Origin: Nakamurella endophytica
GTDB taxonomy: Bacteria > Actinomycetota > Actinomycetes > Mycobacteriales > Nakamurellaceae
Reading direction: 5' to 3'
Length of the DNA stretch: 64,000 bases
Assembly (NCBI RefSeq): GCF_014646215.1
Contig: NZ_BMNA01000007.1
Location: forward strand, 62,001-126,000
The notes under the pieces are model-generated. The model saw nothing but the letters and a program-made list of their open reading frames with translations, had not been told where the DNA came from and did not search any database. Position 1 is the stretch's first letter. Every line of letters begins with the position of its first letter. The position numbers and the translations under genes are program-made. This document shows positions 52,378 to 61,315 of this stretch, piece by piece.

Positions 52378-53187
52378 TCATCGACCTGCAGGCCCGTCGA
52401 ACCGGACAGAAGCGCCAACCCCCGCTGCATTGACCGCACGCAACGCCAAGTGGTACACCCCGACGCTGTCCAGCCCGCCGATAACGGCGCGCAACGACGC
52501 TGAACCGGCTGCCCGCACGGACTGCCACGTTCGACCGGCGTCCAACGACAGCTGATAGCCGCGGATCTGTCCACCGCCGCCGGCCGACGCCGGGGGGATG
52601 AACCCAATCGTCACGGACCGATGGCCCCCAGCGACACGGACGGCCCGAGGCGCCGACGGAACGGCCGACGGCACACCAGCCACCGTGACTGCGAACGCCC
52701 GGGAGACCGAGCCGGCACTGTTGCTGGCTCTCACACCGAAGACGAACCGCCCCGCCCTGGTCGGGGTCCCGGTCAACGCGCCCGCACCCGTGTCCAACTG
52801 CAGGCCCGGCGGAAGAGCGCCGCTGGCGAACCGGTAACGGACCGGCTTCGACCCGGCCGTCGCCGCAACCGACCCGGCGTAGCGAATACCCACCTGGCCA
52901 GAAGGCACCGTCCGCGGCAGCAGCGGCGCGGATCCCGGAGCCTGCGGGATCACCGGCGGCGACGCGGCAGACGGGTCGCTCAGGCCCACGGTGTTTCCAG
53001 CGCGCACGCTGAAGGTGTACGCCGTGCCGTTCTGAAGGCCGCCCACTGTCCAGCTCGTCCGCGGCGCCCCGGCTGCCGATACCACGCTCGAGCCGGCCGG
53101 GGACTGCACGGACCGCCCTGCCGCTGACATCGTGATCGCGTACGAGATAACCGCGGAGCCGCCGTCGTCAGGCTGAGGAGGAGCCTG
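52378..53187 (-). pseudogene. FN3 and Ig-like (He_PIG) repeat protein lacking its own 5' end
   Basis: The 270 codons from 53187 encode an FN3 module (QAPPQPDDGGSAVISYAITM; NGTAYTFSVRAGNTVGLSDP), a putative-Ig module (PPGLQLDTGAGALTGTPTRA) and a second FN3 module (GGGGQIRGYQLSLDAGRTWQ; VYHLALRAVNAAGVG). Such proteins are exported, but no signal peptide is in frame: the first FN3 strand runs straight into the 3' end of the lipoprotein fragment in another frame. An internal ATG at 53130 would cut the first FN3 module. So the gene seems to have lost its start by recombination or to need a frameshift. Confidence 0.6.
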
Positions 53188-53473
53188 ATGACCGGGATGT
53201 CGTCCGTGTCCCCTGCACCGACGTCGAGTTGCCTGCAGGGTTCGTAGAAGTAGTGGCTAGCGTGCCCGGCGGCTTCGAGGACAGCGTCGCTTGAGTGGTC
53301 GCGTGTGAGACGATTTGCGTGGCGGCAGTGGTCGGCGAGGTCGGTATGGACTGCGTAGTGACGCCCGCACCGCCCTGGCAGCCGGTCGCAACAAGCAGGG
53401 CAGCGACGATCGAAGCCGCCAAGACCCTCCAAGCCCGCACGAACCAACTCCTTGCATCACCTCGGACACCCAC
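53168..53473 (-). pseudogene. Truncated lipoprotein copy joined to the FN3 locus
   Basis: GVRGDARSWFVRAWRVLAAS and lipobox LVATGC match the pilus-operon lipoprotein at 49499 (GARGDARSWFVRVRGALAVA, LATGC). The Ser/Thr linker (GAGVTTQSIPTSPTTAATQI) also aligns, but the frame stops at 53168 after RSSGSSSA without the NTF2-like domain. It overlaps the FN3 reading by 20 bp in a different frame. It could be a short lipoprotein, a frameshifted lipoprotein-FN3 fusion, or debris. Confidence 0.6.
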
Positions 53474-53921
53474 ATCCGCGCCCCAACCGGGCGAGCGTCA
53501 TCCACTCACCGTGCCCACGTCAACCCGTACCGCGACCACACTCAAACTCGTGCTCACACGTATGCCTGCCGTCAGTTACAGACCGTGCGTTGACCCCGTG
53601 GTTACTCCTCTGAACGGCGGCCCTCGCAACGAAGGCATCCGTCACCTGATCCATTGCCGAGCGCCCGACGTGCAATGGCACGGCCGTAGCCCACCGCCCT
53701 GGCGCAGCACCCGTAGGAGCCTCGCCGCGTCGCTCAGACGGCGCCGTTCGGGCCCAGGGCGGAACCTGCCCGCCACGAGCGCCGGCTCCTCGCACGCCGG
53801 AATGCGAACTCAAACCTGATCTGTCGATCGCTGCAGCGTTAGCCAGGTCGAGCGTCGGGCTGTCGCCAACGGCGGCAGCCGTTCGTTGCCACAGCCCAAC
53901 CGGGTGACGCGCCGCCCTGCT
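53291..53921. repeat. Copy B of the diverged duplication (partner 49290-49920)
   Basis: Same order of conserved blocks as copy A at an offset of 4001 bp, for example the block around 53442 and GTCGCCAACGGCGGCAGCCG near 53861. Divergence is scattered over the whole length, so the duplication is older than the IS481 insertion that lies between the copies. Confidence 0.8.
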
Positions 53922-54609
53922 CGTCAGCAAGGTCTCGGTTGACGGTCTGCACATGACCTGCCAGCAACGAGTGACCTGAATCACAGCCCCGTTTTACCCC
54001 CGGTCCCGTCCAGGTCGCCGCAGGTGCCGACGCGTCGACGGGAGTGTCGGGTTGGTCGGTCTTCTCAGCGATCGTTCACTTCAAGGTATGGATGTACAGC
54101 CGTGCCTGTCCGGCCGTGTGCGTTCGTGGCTTATCGCCACTCTGCGAGTGGTGGTTGACGGCGCTGGCCGTGCCCGGGTTGGTTGGGGTCGTCGGGCAGC
54201 GCCTGCAGCCGCGCTCGTAGAAGTCGGCGTCGATGGGTTGGACGGACGAACCTTACGGGGTGGCGTCCACGTCGGCCGTCGCGAGCAGTGTGCGTTGGGG
54301 TGGGCCAAGTCGTGGGAGCAGCACGACCTCCACGGCCGAATCCGACCATCCACCGACCGTTGTCTTACAGAACTTGGAGACCGGAGTGAGATCCTGCAGC
54401 AACCGCGATCGTCCACGGGCACTCGACGCGTCTACAGCCCGGCGAGTCCCCCCGACCCGGGCCTTTAGCGGTGGAACTCCGAAGGCAAACCAGGCTCGGT
54501 AAGCATCGGTCATCGGTGGTGCAAAGGTCAGCGGAAAGCGCTGCTGGCGCGGCAGCCCAGCGACACGATGCCGGTCATCGGGCAGCATTTAGCGGTAGCG
54601 TCGACGCCC
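53922..54609. other. 690-bp region without a supported gene
   Basis: Several frames on both strands overlap one another between 54052 and 54588, and none has a ribosome site or a recognisable motif. Composition is somewhat less GC-rich than elsewhere, suggesting acquired or degraded DNA. Confidence 0.4.
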
Positions 54610-55185
54610 GTGACGACGGTGTGGATGGAGAGCACCCGACGTAGCCTGAGCGAAGCCGTCGACCTGTTGAGCGACGCGGTGCAGAAGTGCCCGGACGACC
54701 TCTGGTGTGCTTCCATGTGGCGAGTCGAGGCCCACGAAATTGTCGGGCCGGTCAACGACGGCGGCGGCGGCGTCATCACTGATCCTACCGAGAAAGACAT
54801 ACGCATCCAGCGTTGGGCGCAGCCCTGGAGCGTGGCCTGGCACGCCTTGGAGGTCCTCGATTACGACTTGAACGGCGAGCTGCGAACGTGGACACCGCCG
54901 CCCCCGTTCGCCGGCAACCCACACTGGAAGACGTTCGCCAGTCTGCGCGTCGGCTGGTCAAAGGCGGAGATTGCCTCATACATCGACGAGTGTCGGCGGC
55001 GAGTCCAGTCCACGTTCGATGCGATGACCGACGTCAAGGCCGCCACGCTCCTGCCGGCCGCCCATCGCTACGCAGGCCAACCCTATGCCTGGCTCGTGAC
55101 CAGTCTGATCGGACATACGACGGCCCACGCCATGCAGATCCGACAATTCATTACCACTACGGCAAGATCCAAGCTTTCGCACTGA
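54610..55185 (+). CDS. DinB-like (metal-dependent hydrolase fold) protein
   Basis: GTG 54610 or ATG 54625 may start the gene; no clear ribosome site decides. The product is about 190 residues, all helical. MESTRRSLSEAVDLLSDAVQ begins a four-helix bundle; candidate metal ligands are His in RVEAHEIVGP, VAWHALEVLDYDL and GHTTAHAMQIRQF (HxxxH). That is the DinB/YfiT arrangement. Members in actinomycetes act in thiol transfer or are uncharacterised. It stands alone between two gene-poor stretches. Confidence 0.65.
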   Translation: MTTVWMESTRRSLSEAVDLLSDAVQKCPDDLWCASMWRVEAHEIVGPVNDGGGGVITDPTEKDIRIQRWAQPWSVAWHALEVLDYDLNGELRTWTPPPPFAGNPHWKTFASLRVGWSKAEIASYIDECRRRVQSTFDAMTDVKAATLLPAAHRYAGQPYAWLVTSLIGHTTAHAMQIRQFITTTARSKLSH

Positions 55186-55958
55186 CGCCGCCGGGTGTCC
55201 TTCGAGCGGGTGAGAGTTCGGGACGGCGACGAGCTTCAAACGGTGAGTCAACCCGTCGACGTCGCCTCGCCGAATCGTGCCAGACGTCAACTCGCGTGTC
55301 GCGAGACGCCGGGTGAGCTGCGCCCGCTGCAGTTTGTTCCCGGGGTGGCGGGACGGGCTAATGAGCGACCGCCCCGAGGGCCCGGAGGGAGGCCCTGCCA
55401 TGACACTCGAGTGGAGGGCGCACCATCATCGAGCCGCGGCCGCGCGATAACCGCCGATCTGTACTTCAACGCCCAGCTGCAGACCCGCCCCGGGCAGTCG
55501 CCCGTGCTGGCCAGGAACACCCTGGTCGCCGCAGCCTCAAGCCGTGGACGGCTCGCGGGTACGAGGCCACGGTTCGGCCGGCGGCGAGCGCTGACGGGTT
55601 CGACCTGTACGCCCGCTGGCCCCCGACCACTCCGGGCGGATGCGCGTCCGGCGGCGAATTCAAACGGTTCGTCACGATCACGTCACGTGGAAATTGCAAG
55701 ACGGTGACTACTGCCGTCGATTGAGGGGCCAGCACCCACCCAAGCGGCGCATCCACGCCAACGCGCGGACAGTCACAATCCGTGATCGGCACCACGCCCT
55801 CATCCGGACGCGTGCGCCCGCGTCCCACCGCCGTCCCGGGTCGCACCAACGCAGCTGCCGAAATTTGTGCGCTCAGGGTGTCCACATTTGGCGTTTCCAG
55901 CGACCTGTATTAGGTGCAGCCCGCAGCAAGAGGAAGGAGCACACCGGCCCGCGACCAG
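55186..55958. other. 770-bp region without a supported gene
   Basis: Only short or Arg-rich shadow frames. No repeat or hairpin recognised apart from local GC-rich stems. It ends at the stop of the minus-strand AlpA-like gene. Confidence 0.4.
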
Positions 55959-56186
55959 CTATGCGTGAGCCTCACGGTCAGCGGCACGCTTCACCGGCCG
56001 CACCGACCGACCCGTCCGCTCGCAGTAGTCCAGCACATCGGAGTACCGCCAAATCCGACCAACGCTGAGCTCCGCGACCGGCGCAGGAAAGTCAGGCCGC
56101 GCGATCAGCTGCACCACCCGCGTCTTGGAGACGCCGAGCAACTGCACCAACTCCGCCATCGCAACCACCGGCGGCGGGCCATCCAC
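55959..56186 (-). CDS. AlpA/MerR-like helix-turn-helix regulator
   Basis: GTG 56186 follows AGGGTGAGG; 75 residues. AMAELVQLLGVSKTRVVQLI is the helix-turn-helix, ARPDFPAPVAELSVGRIWRY the wing, and the tail is basic. This is the fold of AlpA-type phage or plasmid regulators and excisionases. It is divergent from the ribbon-helix-helix gene at 56262, across a 75-bp interval with repeated CAGTACAG. It probably regulates that promoter or its own. Confidence 0.75.
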   Translation of the reverse strand: MDGPPPVVAMAELVQLLGVSKTRVVQLIARPDFPAPVAELSVGRIWRYSDVLDYCERTGRSVRPVKRAADREAHA

Positions 56187-56211
56187 AGCCTCACCCTAAG
56201 CACTGCGCCAT

Positions 56212-56235
56212 CAGTACAGTGCACTAGCAGTACAG
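56212..56235. promoter_or_regulatory. Repeated CAGTACAG in the divergent promoter
   Basis: CAGTACAG occurs at 56212-56219 and 56228-56235, 16 bp apart, between two divergent regulator genes. This is a likely operator pair for one of them. Confidence 0.5.
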
Positions 56236-56261
56236 GTCGGCTCGAGCGAGGAAGGACCGTC

Positions 56262-57053
56262 ATGAACAGCTCGCACGACACCACCCCGCGCGACTGCCAC
56301 CACTCCGGGCAGCCACACCGCCACGGCACCCGCGCCGCCTACCTGGCCGACCGCTGTCGATGCCAGCCCTGCCGAACCGCCAACCGCCGCTACGGCCAAA
56401 CCCGAGCCCGCGCCATCGCCGCAGGCCGCTGGCACCCGACCACCGATAGCGCACCCGTCAACGCCCACCTCGAGCAGCTGTTCGCCACCGGCCTCACCCT
56501 CGACCACATCGCAGCCGCCTCCGGCGTGCACGTGACCACCCTCCGCCGGATCCTTCGACCCACCCCACCCGAGCACCAGCGCGCCGACGTCCGCACCAGC
56601 ACCGCCCACGCCGTCCTGGCCGTCACCGTCGACAACCCCGACAACGCCGGCAGTGCCGGTGCGCATGTCCGGTCGCGCACCCCCACCCCACCCACCCGGA
56701 CAGAGCGCACCCCACCTGTCGACGGCACCGGCCAGCCCTTGTCCAGCAACCACCCCGGCACCGGCCACACCGACACCGACACCGGCGTGTCGGACCGCGA
56801 CCTCCCACCCCCCGGCGGCGCAGGGCACTACATGTACAGCATGAGCGTTCCTGAACGAGCCAGCCGCGGCAGCATGAAAGAAGCCGTCGGCGTGCACATC
56901 AAGCTCACCCCCGAGCTGTATGCGCAGTTCGACCGGGCCGCCGCCGAACGCGGCATCTCCAAGAGAGCCCTACTGACCGCCGCCCTGGAACGTGAACTGT
57001 CCGACCCCAGCATCGACAAGCCGCAGGAGACCCTCTACGACGTCGCCAGCTAG
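56262..57053 (+). CDS. Putative plasmid regulator: Cys/His motif, HTH and C-terminal ribbon-helix-helix
   Basis: ATG 56262 follows GAGGAAGGA; 263 residues. The N-terminus has His/Cys clusters (RDCHHSGQPHRHGTRAAYLA, RCRCQPCRTANRRYG), a pattern seen in small phage/plasmid regulators. A helix-turn-helix (LTLDHIAAASGVHVTTLRRI) and a Pro/Thr-rich linker follow. The last 55 residues form a ribbon-helix-helix domain (VGVHIKLTPELYAQFDRAAA, ERGISKRALLTAALE). Three DNA-binding-type elements in one chain suggest a copy-number or transfer regulator. The replication protein gene follows 600 bp downstream on the same strand. Confidence 0.68.
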   Translation: MNSSHDTTPRDCHHSGQPHRHGTRAAYLADRCRCQPCRTANRRYGQTRARAIAAGRWHPTTDSAPVNAHLEQLFATGLTLDHIAAASGVHVTTLRRILRPTPPEHQRADVRTSTAHAVLAVTVDNPDNAGSAGAHVRSRTPTPPTRTERTPPVDGTGQPLSSNHPGTGHTDTDTGVSDRDLPPPGGAGHYMYSMSVPERASRGSMKEAVGVHIKLTPELYAQFDRAAAERGISKRALLTAALERELSDPSIDKPQETLYDVAS

Positions 57054-57121
57054 CCCAGCACGCCGGCCAGCACCCCACTGACCGGCCCGGGCACCCCGGA
57101 GCCACCCGGCCCCGGACAAGA

Positions 57122-57174
57122 CGAAGCCCCACACCCCAAGTCACTTTGGCCGGCGATTTGGGTGCGGGGCTTCG
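57122..57174 (+). terminator. Hairpin after the ribbon-helix-helix gene
   Basis: CGAAGCCCCACACCC (57122-57136) pairs with GGGTGCGGGGCTTCG (57160-57174), 14 of 15 positions, loop 23 nt. It is a likely terminator or attenuator; a small gene with a good ribosome site starts 35 bp later. Confidence 0.65.
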
Positions 57175-57208
57175 CGGAACAACTGAACTACGAGGAGAAC
57201 TGTACCCA

Positions 57209-57526
57209 ATGAGCGCACCCGCGACGGGATATGCGCGCGGCCACGGCACGGCGTGTCCTCCACCGCCCAGCCGCAGCGCCGCCCACCACCGCACACCCGC
57301 CGACCTGGCAGCGCGACCAGCCATGCGCACCCAGCCCCACCCGGCCGCGCCGGCCTACCCAGCAGCCCGGTCCGCGGCCGCGTATGCGCACTCGCGCCCC
57401 CAGCCGGCTCCCGTGACCACCGCCGGTGCGACCACCTATGCGCACCCGCCGGTCAAGCGTGCCGCCGGGCCGACGCCCGCGGCGACCTGCACCCACCACC
57501 AGGAGCCGCCGGTGACCTGCAGCTAG
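57209..57526 (+). CDS. Small low-complexity hypothetical protein
   Basis: ATG 57209 is preceded by GAGGAG at 9 bp. The 105 residues are Ala/Pro/His/Thr-rich (GYARGHGTACPPPPSRSAAH, YAHSRPQPAPVTTAGATTYA) with repeated YAH motifs and two C-terminal cysteines. No family recognised. It lies between two related hairpins. The ribosome site argues for translation, while the composition makes it uncertain. Confidence 0.4.
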   Translation: MSAPATGYARGHGTACPPPPSRSAAHHRTPADLAARPAMRTQPHPAAPAYPAARSAAAYAHSRPQPAPVTTAGATTYAHPPVKRAAGPTPAATCTHHQEPPVTCS

Positions 57527-57564
57527 CGCGCCGACCGGCGCCGACACAACTGCATACACAACGA

Positions 57565-57588
57565 AGCCCGCCTTTGGCGGGGCGGGCT
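57565..57588 (+). terminator. Hairpin before the replication gene
   Basis: AGCCCGCC (57565-57572) pairs with GGCGGGCT (57581-57588), loop 8 nt; an alternative CCCGCC-TTT-GGCGGG stem is also possible. Both this and the hairpin at 57122 begin ACGAAGCCC. It could terminate the small gene or modulate the replication gene 65 bp downstream. Confidence 0.5.
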
Positions 57589-57652
57589 CCGCTGAAGAGA
57601 ACGACCGGACCAGTTGGCGCTGGCAACCCGGTCTGACCCCGAAGGGCCTGTC

Positions 57653-59647
57653 GTGTCAGACAGCTCCGATGCTAACGCATACCTTGTCGCGCCCCAAGAG
57701 CATCCGGGCGCACAACCCGGCGCGTCGCGTGCCGCCGCCAGCCCCGCCGACCAAGCCTGGGCTGCGCTGGCGCCGCTGCTCGCCGGGCGACCCCGCGTGC
57801 GCGAATCCCGCAGCGGCGGCCACACCTACCTGCGCCGCTGGGAACGACCCCTCACCGACCGGCGACCCGCCGTCCCCGCCGCCATCCCCCTCTACAGCGG
57901 CGTCGGAGACACCCGCACCCTGGTCATCGACCTCGACACCAGCCGCGGCGGCCCCGACGCCGTCCACCGCGACACCGCCGCCCTCACTGCGCTGATCACC
58001 GGCGCCGGCGGCCAACTCATCCAAGACCACAGCCCCACCGGCGGCGTGCACCTCTACCTACCCCTGCAACAACCCCTCGGCTTCCACGACGCCCGCGACC
58101 TCGCCCTCGCCCTGGCCGCCCGCACCCCCACCATGGACCCCGCCCCCAACCAAAACCTCACCGACGGGCTCATCCGCCCCCCAGGCTCACCCCACCCCCG
58201 CGGCGGCCACCAACGCCTGGACACCCCCCTGTCCCGCGCATACGCCATCGCGCGCACCCGCAACCCCGCCGCCGTCATCAACAACCTCCGCCACGCCCTA
58301 GCCGCCGAACTCGCCGCCCTACACACCCAGCCGGCCAACGACGCAGCCCACAGCCCCGACGGCACCGGCAGCGCCAGCTCCGGCACCGAGCTCGGGCATC
58401 GGCCGCGGCGCGGCGGACCCCGCGACCTACCCGCCGACTACCTGGCCATCGCCACCACCGGCCAGTACAACCCGGTCCGCTACCGCTCCCCCTCCGAAGC
58501 CCGCCAAGCCGTCCTCTCCGCCGCCGTCTGGGCCGGCCACACCCTCCCCCAACTGCTGGCCCGCATCGACGGCGGCCACTGGCCCGGCCTCGCCAGCTTC
58601 TACACCCGCTACCGCAACCCCCACACCCGCCGCAAAGCCCTCCTCGCCGACTGGCGCAATGCCCTCGCCTGGGTCACCGCCAACCAGCACACCCACCGAG
58701 CCCAGAACGTTGTCCGTAACTCCCCCACAAGCCAGCCACCTACACACGGGGGGCACGCTTCACCCACTGTTCAAGATCACCGACACATCGATGACAGCAT
58801 CCAGCAGCGCCGCGGCACCGCCGCCGAATATCAATGGATCCGCAGTTGGTGGACCGCACTGCAGCTACTCGAGCACCGCCGCTACACCGGACGCTCCGCA
58901 GTCGCCCTCCGCTGGGTCCTACGGGCCCTCGGGGAAGCAGCCCACAAAAGCGGCAGCCGCTACATCGCCTTCGGAGTCCGCAGCCTGTCCATCGCCACCG
59001 GCCTCGACCACACCACCGTCGCCGCCCACCTCCGCACCCTGCGCAGCGAAGACGACCCGTTCCTCGACCTCATCGAAGACGACCGCGGCCTCGCCGCCGA
59101 CCTCTACACCTTGCGCATCCCCGACGAAGCCACCCAGCGGGCCCACCGCACCAGCTGGCCCGCCGGCCGCCTGCACGCCCTCCGACCCGTGTTCCGCGAA
59201 CTCGGCCACACCGCCGCCACCGTCTATGAAGCCCTCGAACACACCCGCGAACCGGTCCGCAGCTTCGACCTGCTGCACCGCACCGGTCTATCCCGCAGCG
59301 CCACCCACACCGCCCTACAGACCCTCGCCGCGTGGAACCTGATCCAACAGCGACACGGCCGCTGGCACATCGTCGCCGGGACCAGCCTGGTCCTGCTCGC
59401 CGAACAGTTCGGCTGCCTCGACGCCGTCCGCGACCTCATCGACCGCCACCGCACCGAACGCGCCGCCTACCGCGCCGCCTACGCCCTCACCCGACGAGCC
59501 GGCCACACCCCCGGCACCCCGCTGCTACCGCCCCTCGACGACGACTGGCCACCCCCACCCGAACCACCCGACCAGCACCAGACCCTGCTCGACCTGCTCG
59601 AACAACAACTCGGCGCCCACCCCATCGCCACCCACACCCACGCATAA
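57653..59647 (+). CDS. Replication initiation protein with archaeo-eukaryotic primase-type domain
   Basis: GTG 57653 follows GAAGGG; 664 residues. The N-terminal 230 residues look like an AEP primase-polymerase: metal-binding DxD in RTLVIDLDTSRGG, then SPTGGVHLYLPL (His) and LIRPPGSPHPRGGHQRLDTP. A central helical region (LADWRNALAWVTANQH) follows. The C-terminal half has one or two winged helices (YIAFGVRSLSIATGLDHTTV; LLHRTGLSRSATHTALQTLA). Such proteins start replication of actinomycete conjugative plasmids and integrative elements. No helicase motif is seen. It is the best evidence that the element replicates on its own. Confidence 0.75.
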   Translation: MSDSSDANAYLVAPQEHPGAQPGASRAAASPADQAWAALAPLLAGRPRVRESRSGGHTYLRRWERPLTDRRPAVPAAIPLYSGVGDTRTLVIDLDTSRGGPDAVHRDTAALTALITGAGGQLIQDHSPTGGVHLYLPLQQPLGFHDARDLALALAARTPTMDPAPNQNLTDGLIRPPGSPHPRGGHQRLDTPLSRAYAIARTRNPAAVINNLRHALAAELAALHTQPANDAAHSPDGTGSASSGTELGHRPRRGGPRDLPADYLAIATTGQYNPVRYRSPSEARQAVLSAAVWAGHTLPQLLARIDGGHWPGLASFYTRYRNPHTRRKALLADWRNALAWVTANQHTHRAQNVVRNSPTSQPPTHGGHASPTVQDHRHIDDSIQQRRGTAAEYQWIRSWWTALQLLEHRRYTGRSAVALRWVLRALGEAAHKSGSRYIAFGVRSLSIATGLDHTTVAAHLRTLRSEDDPFLDLIEDDRGLAADLYTLRIPDEATQRAHRTSWPAGRLHALRPVFRELGHTAATVYEALEHTREPVRSFDLLHRTGLSRSATHTALQTLAAWNLIQQRHGRWHIVAGTSLVLLAEQFGCLDAVRDLIDRHRTERAAYRAAYALTRRAGHTPGTPLLPPLDDDWPPPPEPPDQHQTLLDLLEQQLGAHPIATHTHA

Positions 59648-60113
59648 CCAGTCGCACCCCACCGCGGAGCCACCGCCCGCAGCTCTGCCACACCCGCCCA
59701 CACCAACGAATCCGACCCTGAGGCGAACTTGGAGGGCGCAGCAGCCGCTTCCCTCGCGCATGGCTGGTCGCGGCTCGGCGCGCGTCTGCTGTCCGACCGT
59801 CACCCCAGGCATGTAGACGAAGCCAGGCTGGCGTCCATGGACGGTACGAGATCCGCGCACAACTAGTCGCGCAGCTCGCTCCGACCATCAACCCATGCCG
59901 TCCCAGCGGTATCCCATCCCAACTCCACGACGGCCCCGGCCGCCGGATCGACAGCACCTACCCAAGTCCAAACCCTCCTCGGGTACGCCACGGGACAGCG
60001 CTACGTCACCTGCCGCACCACTACAACATCAACCGCCACGGGCGCCGGTACACCGACCGGCACACCAACCGGCACCTGCCCGCAACGGCGCCGTCTGAGG
60101 CGTCGGTCGGCCG
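59648..60113. other. 466-bp region after the replication gene
   Basis: No gene and no iterons recognised. It lies between the stops of the replication gene and a convergent minus-strand gene. An origin could be here or inside the gene, but nothing visible proves it. Confidence 0.4.
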
Positions 60114-60644
60114 TCAAAACGCCAGCGGCAGCGCCAGCTGGCCGTCCGCGCATGCGCGCCGCGCGGCACGACTGCGACCGGGCCGGGCCGATCGCTGACT
60201 CCAGGCCGGCGCCACCAACCCCGAGGCAACGACGAACTCAGCCAACGACCGCGTATCCAACTGCAAGTCCCAGTCACCGTCGCCGTCGTCCGTGCCGCCA
60301 GCGGCCGGCTCGTAGCGGGCGATCTGCCACGACAGCAACGTCGCCAGGTCAGGCTCCATCACCTCGACCGTTGGATCGCACAACACAGCGCAGGTGAGGG
60401 CATCAACCCGCTGCTCGCGGGACCAATCCGGCGCGGACAATGAATCCAAATCGGCGATCAGCGCCTGCAACACCGTGACGCCCTCGCCGGCGCGCAGACG
60501 AATCGGTAAATTCGACAGATGCGGGGCCGGGCGTCGACGCGGCGACACCAGCTCATACGCAACCGCCGCCGCCACCTGCCCGGCCACCCAACGCGCCCAC
60601 ATCATCGGAAACGCCGAAACCGCCGGACAACCCAGACCCTCCAT
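60114..60644 (-). CDS. Hypothetical protein
   Basis: ATG 60644 gives 176 residues; no ribosome site is seen, so translation may be leaderless or start later. The product is mostly helical (WARWVAGQVAAAVAYELVSP, VTVLQALIADLDSLSAPDWS) with an acidic loop (GGTDDGDGDWDLQLDTRSLA) and a basic end. No known family. Codon use is like that of the neighbours. Confidence 0.5.
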   Translation of the reverse strand: MEGLGCPAVSAFPMMWARWVAGQVAAAVAYELVSPRRRPAPHLSNLPIRLRAGEGVTVLQALIADLDSLSAPDWSREQRVDALTCAVLCDPTVEVMEPDLATLLSWQIARYEPAAGGTDDGDGDWDLQLDTRSLAEFVVASGLVAPAWSQRSARPGRSRAARRACADGQLALPLAF

Positions 60645-60820
60645 ATCGCAACACTACCCACCATGCCGACGCACCGACCCGTCAGCGCAATCCGCGCCGG
60701 CGGCAGACGCTCGGCCACCAAGCCAGAACCCCGGCCAGCCCAGACCACACCCGTGCCGTCCCACCGAACTGATGCGCACGGAATCGGTACATTTTTGCCC
60801 GCACTGCAACGGCTCTCGAG

Positions 60821-61315
60821 GTGTCGAGTAGCGACGGGCTCCCTGCACGGCCAACTGCGGATAGACTACGAACCAATCGCTTCGGCCACCGTCGGCCGAC
60901 CGGCGAAAGCGTTTGGATTGCTCATCACCCCACCCGCTCACCTTGCACAGGAGCACACCCCGCGGCATCCCAAGTCACCACCACAACCACCGACGACATC
61001 GACGGCAGCAAGGCCGCCGAAACCATTCGCTTCGCCCTCGACGGCACCGACTTCGAAATCGACCTCAGCTCCCGCAACGCCAAAGCACTGCGCAAGGCCA
61101 TGGCCGAATTCGTCGACCACGCCCGCCGACTCCCGGCAACCTCCCGCCCCCGCAGCGCCGCCGCCCGCAACCGCGCCGCCGCCGTCCGCACCGACAAAGC
61201 CGAACTCGTGGCCATCCGCACCTGGGCCGCCGACAATGGCCACCAGCTCGCCGCCCGCGGCCGCATCCCCGCCCACATCCGCGACCAATACCTGGCCGCA
61301 CACGCCGCCGACTAA
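60821..61315 (+). CDS. lsr2: Lsr2-like nucleoid protein, paralogue 1, with missing or unusual start
   Basis: The Lsr2 homology starts at 60962 and runs 117 codons: DDIDGSKAAETIRFALDGTD, FEIDLSSRNAKALRKAMAEF, and the C-terminal DNA-binding part IRTWAADNGHQLAARGRIPA with the RGR AT-hook-like motif. An AGGAG site lies 8 bp before codon 60962, exactly where a start is expected, but the codon is GCG. The only in-frame start is GTG 60821, with no ribosome site and an unrelated 47-residue extension. So this paralogue may be untranslated, mis-assembled or use an odd start. Lsr2 silences AT-rich foreign DNA and bridges chromosomes. Confidence 0.72.
   Translation: MSSSDGLPARPTADRLRTNRFGHRRPTGESVWIAHHPTRSPCTGAHPAASQVTTTTTDDIDGSKAAETIRFALDGTDFEIDLSSRNAKALRKAMAEFVDHARRLPATSRPRSAAARNRAAAVRTDKAELVAIRTWAADNGHQLAARGRIPAHIRDQYLAAHAAD

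Noticed and set aside
52378-53473. Single intact lipoprotein-FN3 surface protein
   Set aside because: The lipoprotein and FN3 parts are in different frames and overlap by 20 bp. Without a frameshift they cannot be one protein.
54052-54588. Several overlapping frames of 70-140 codons on both strands
   Set aside because: No ribosome sites, no motifs, and they overlap each other; none can be preferred.
55195-56068. Plus-strand frames before the ribbon-helix-helix gene
   Set aside because: Arg-rich and low-information sequence, partly antisense to the AlpA-like gene; no start signals.
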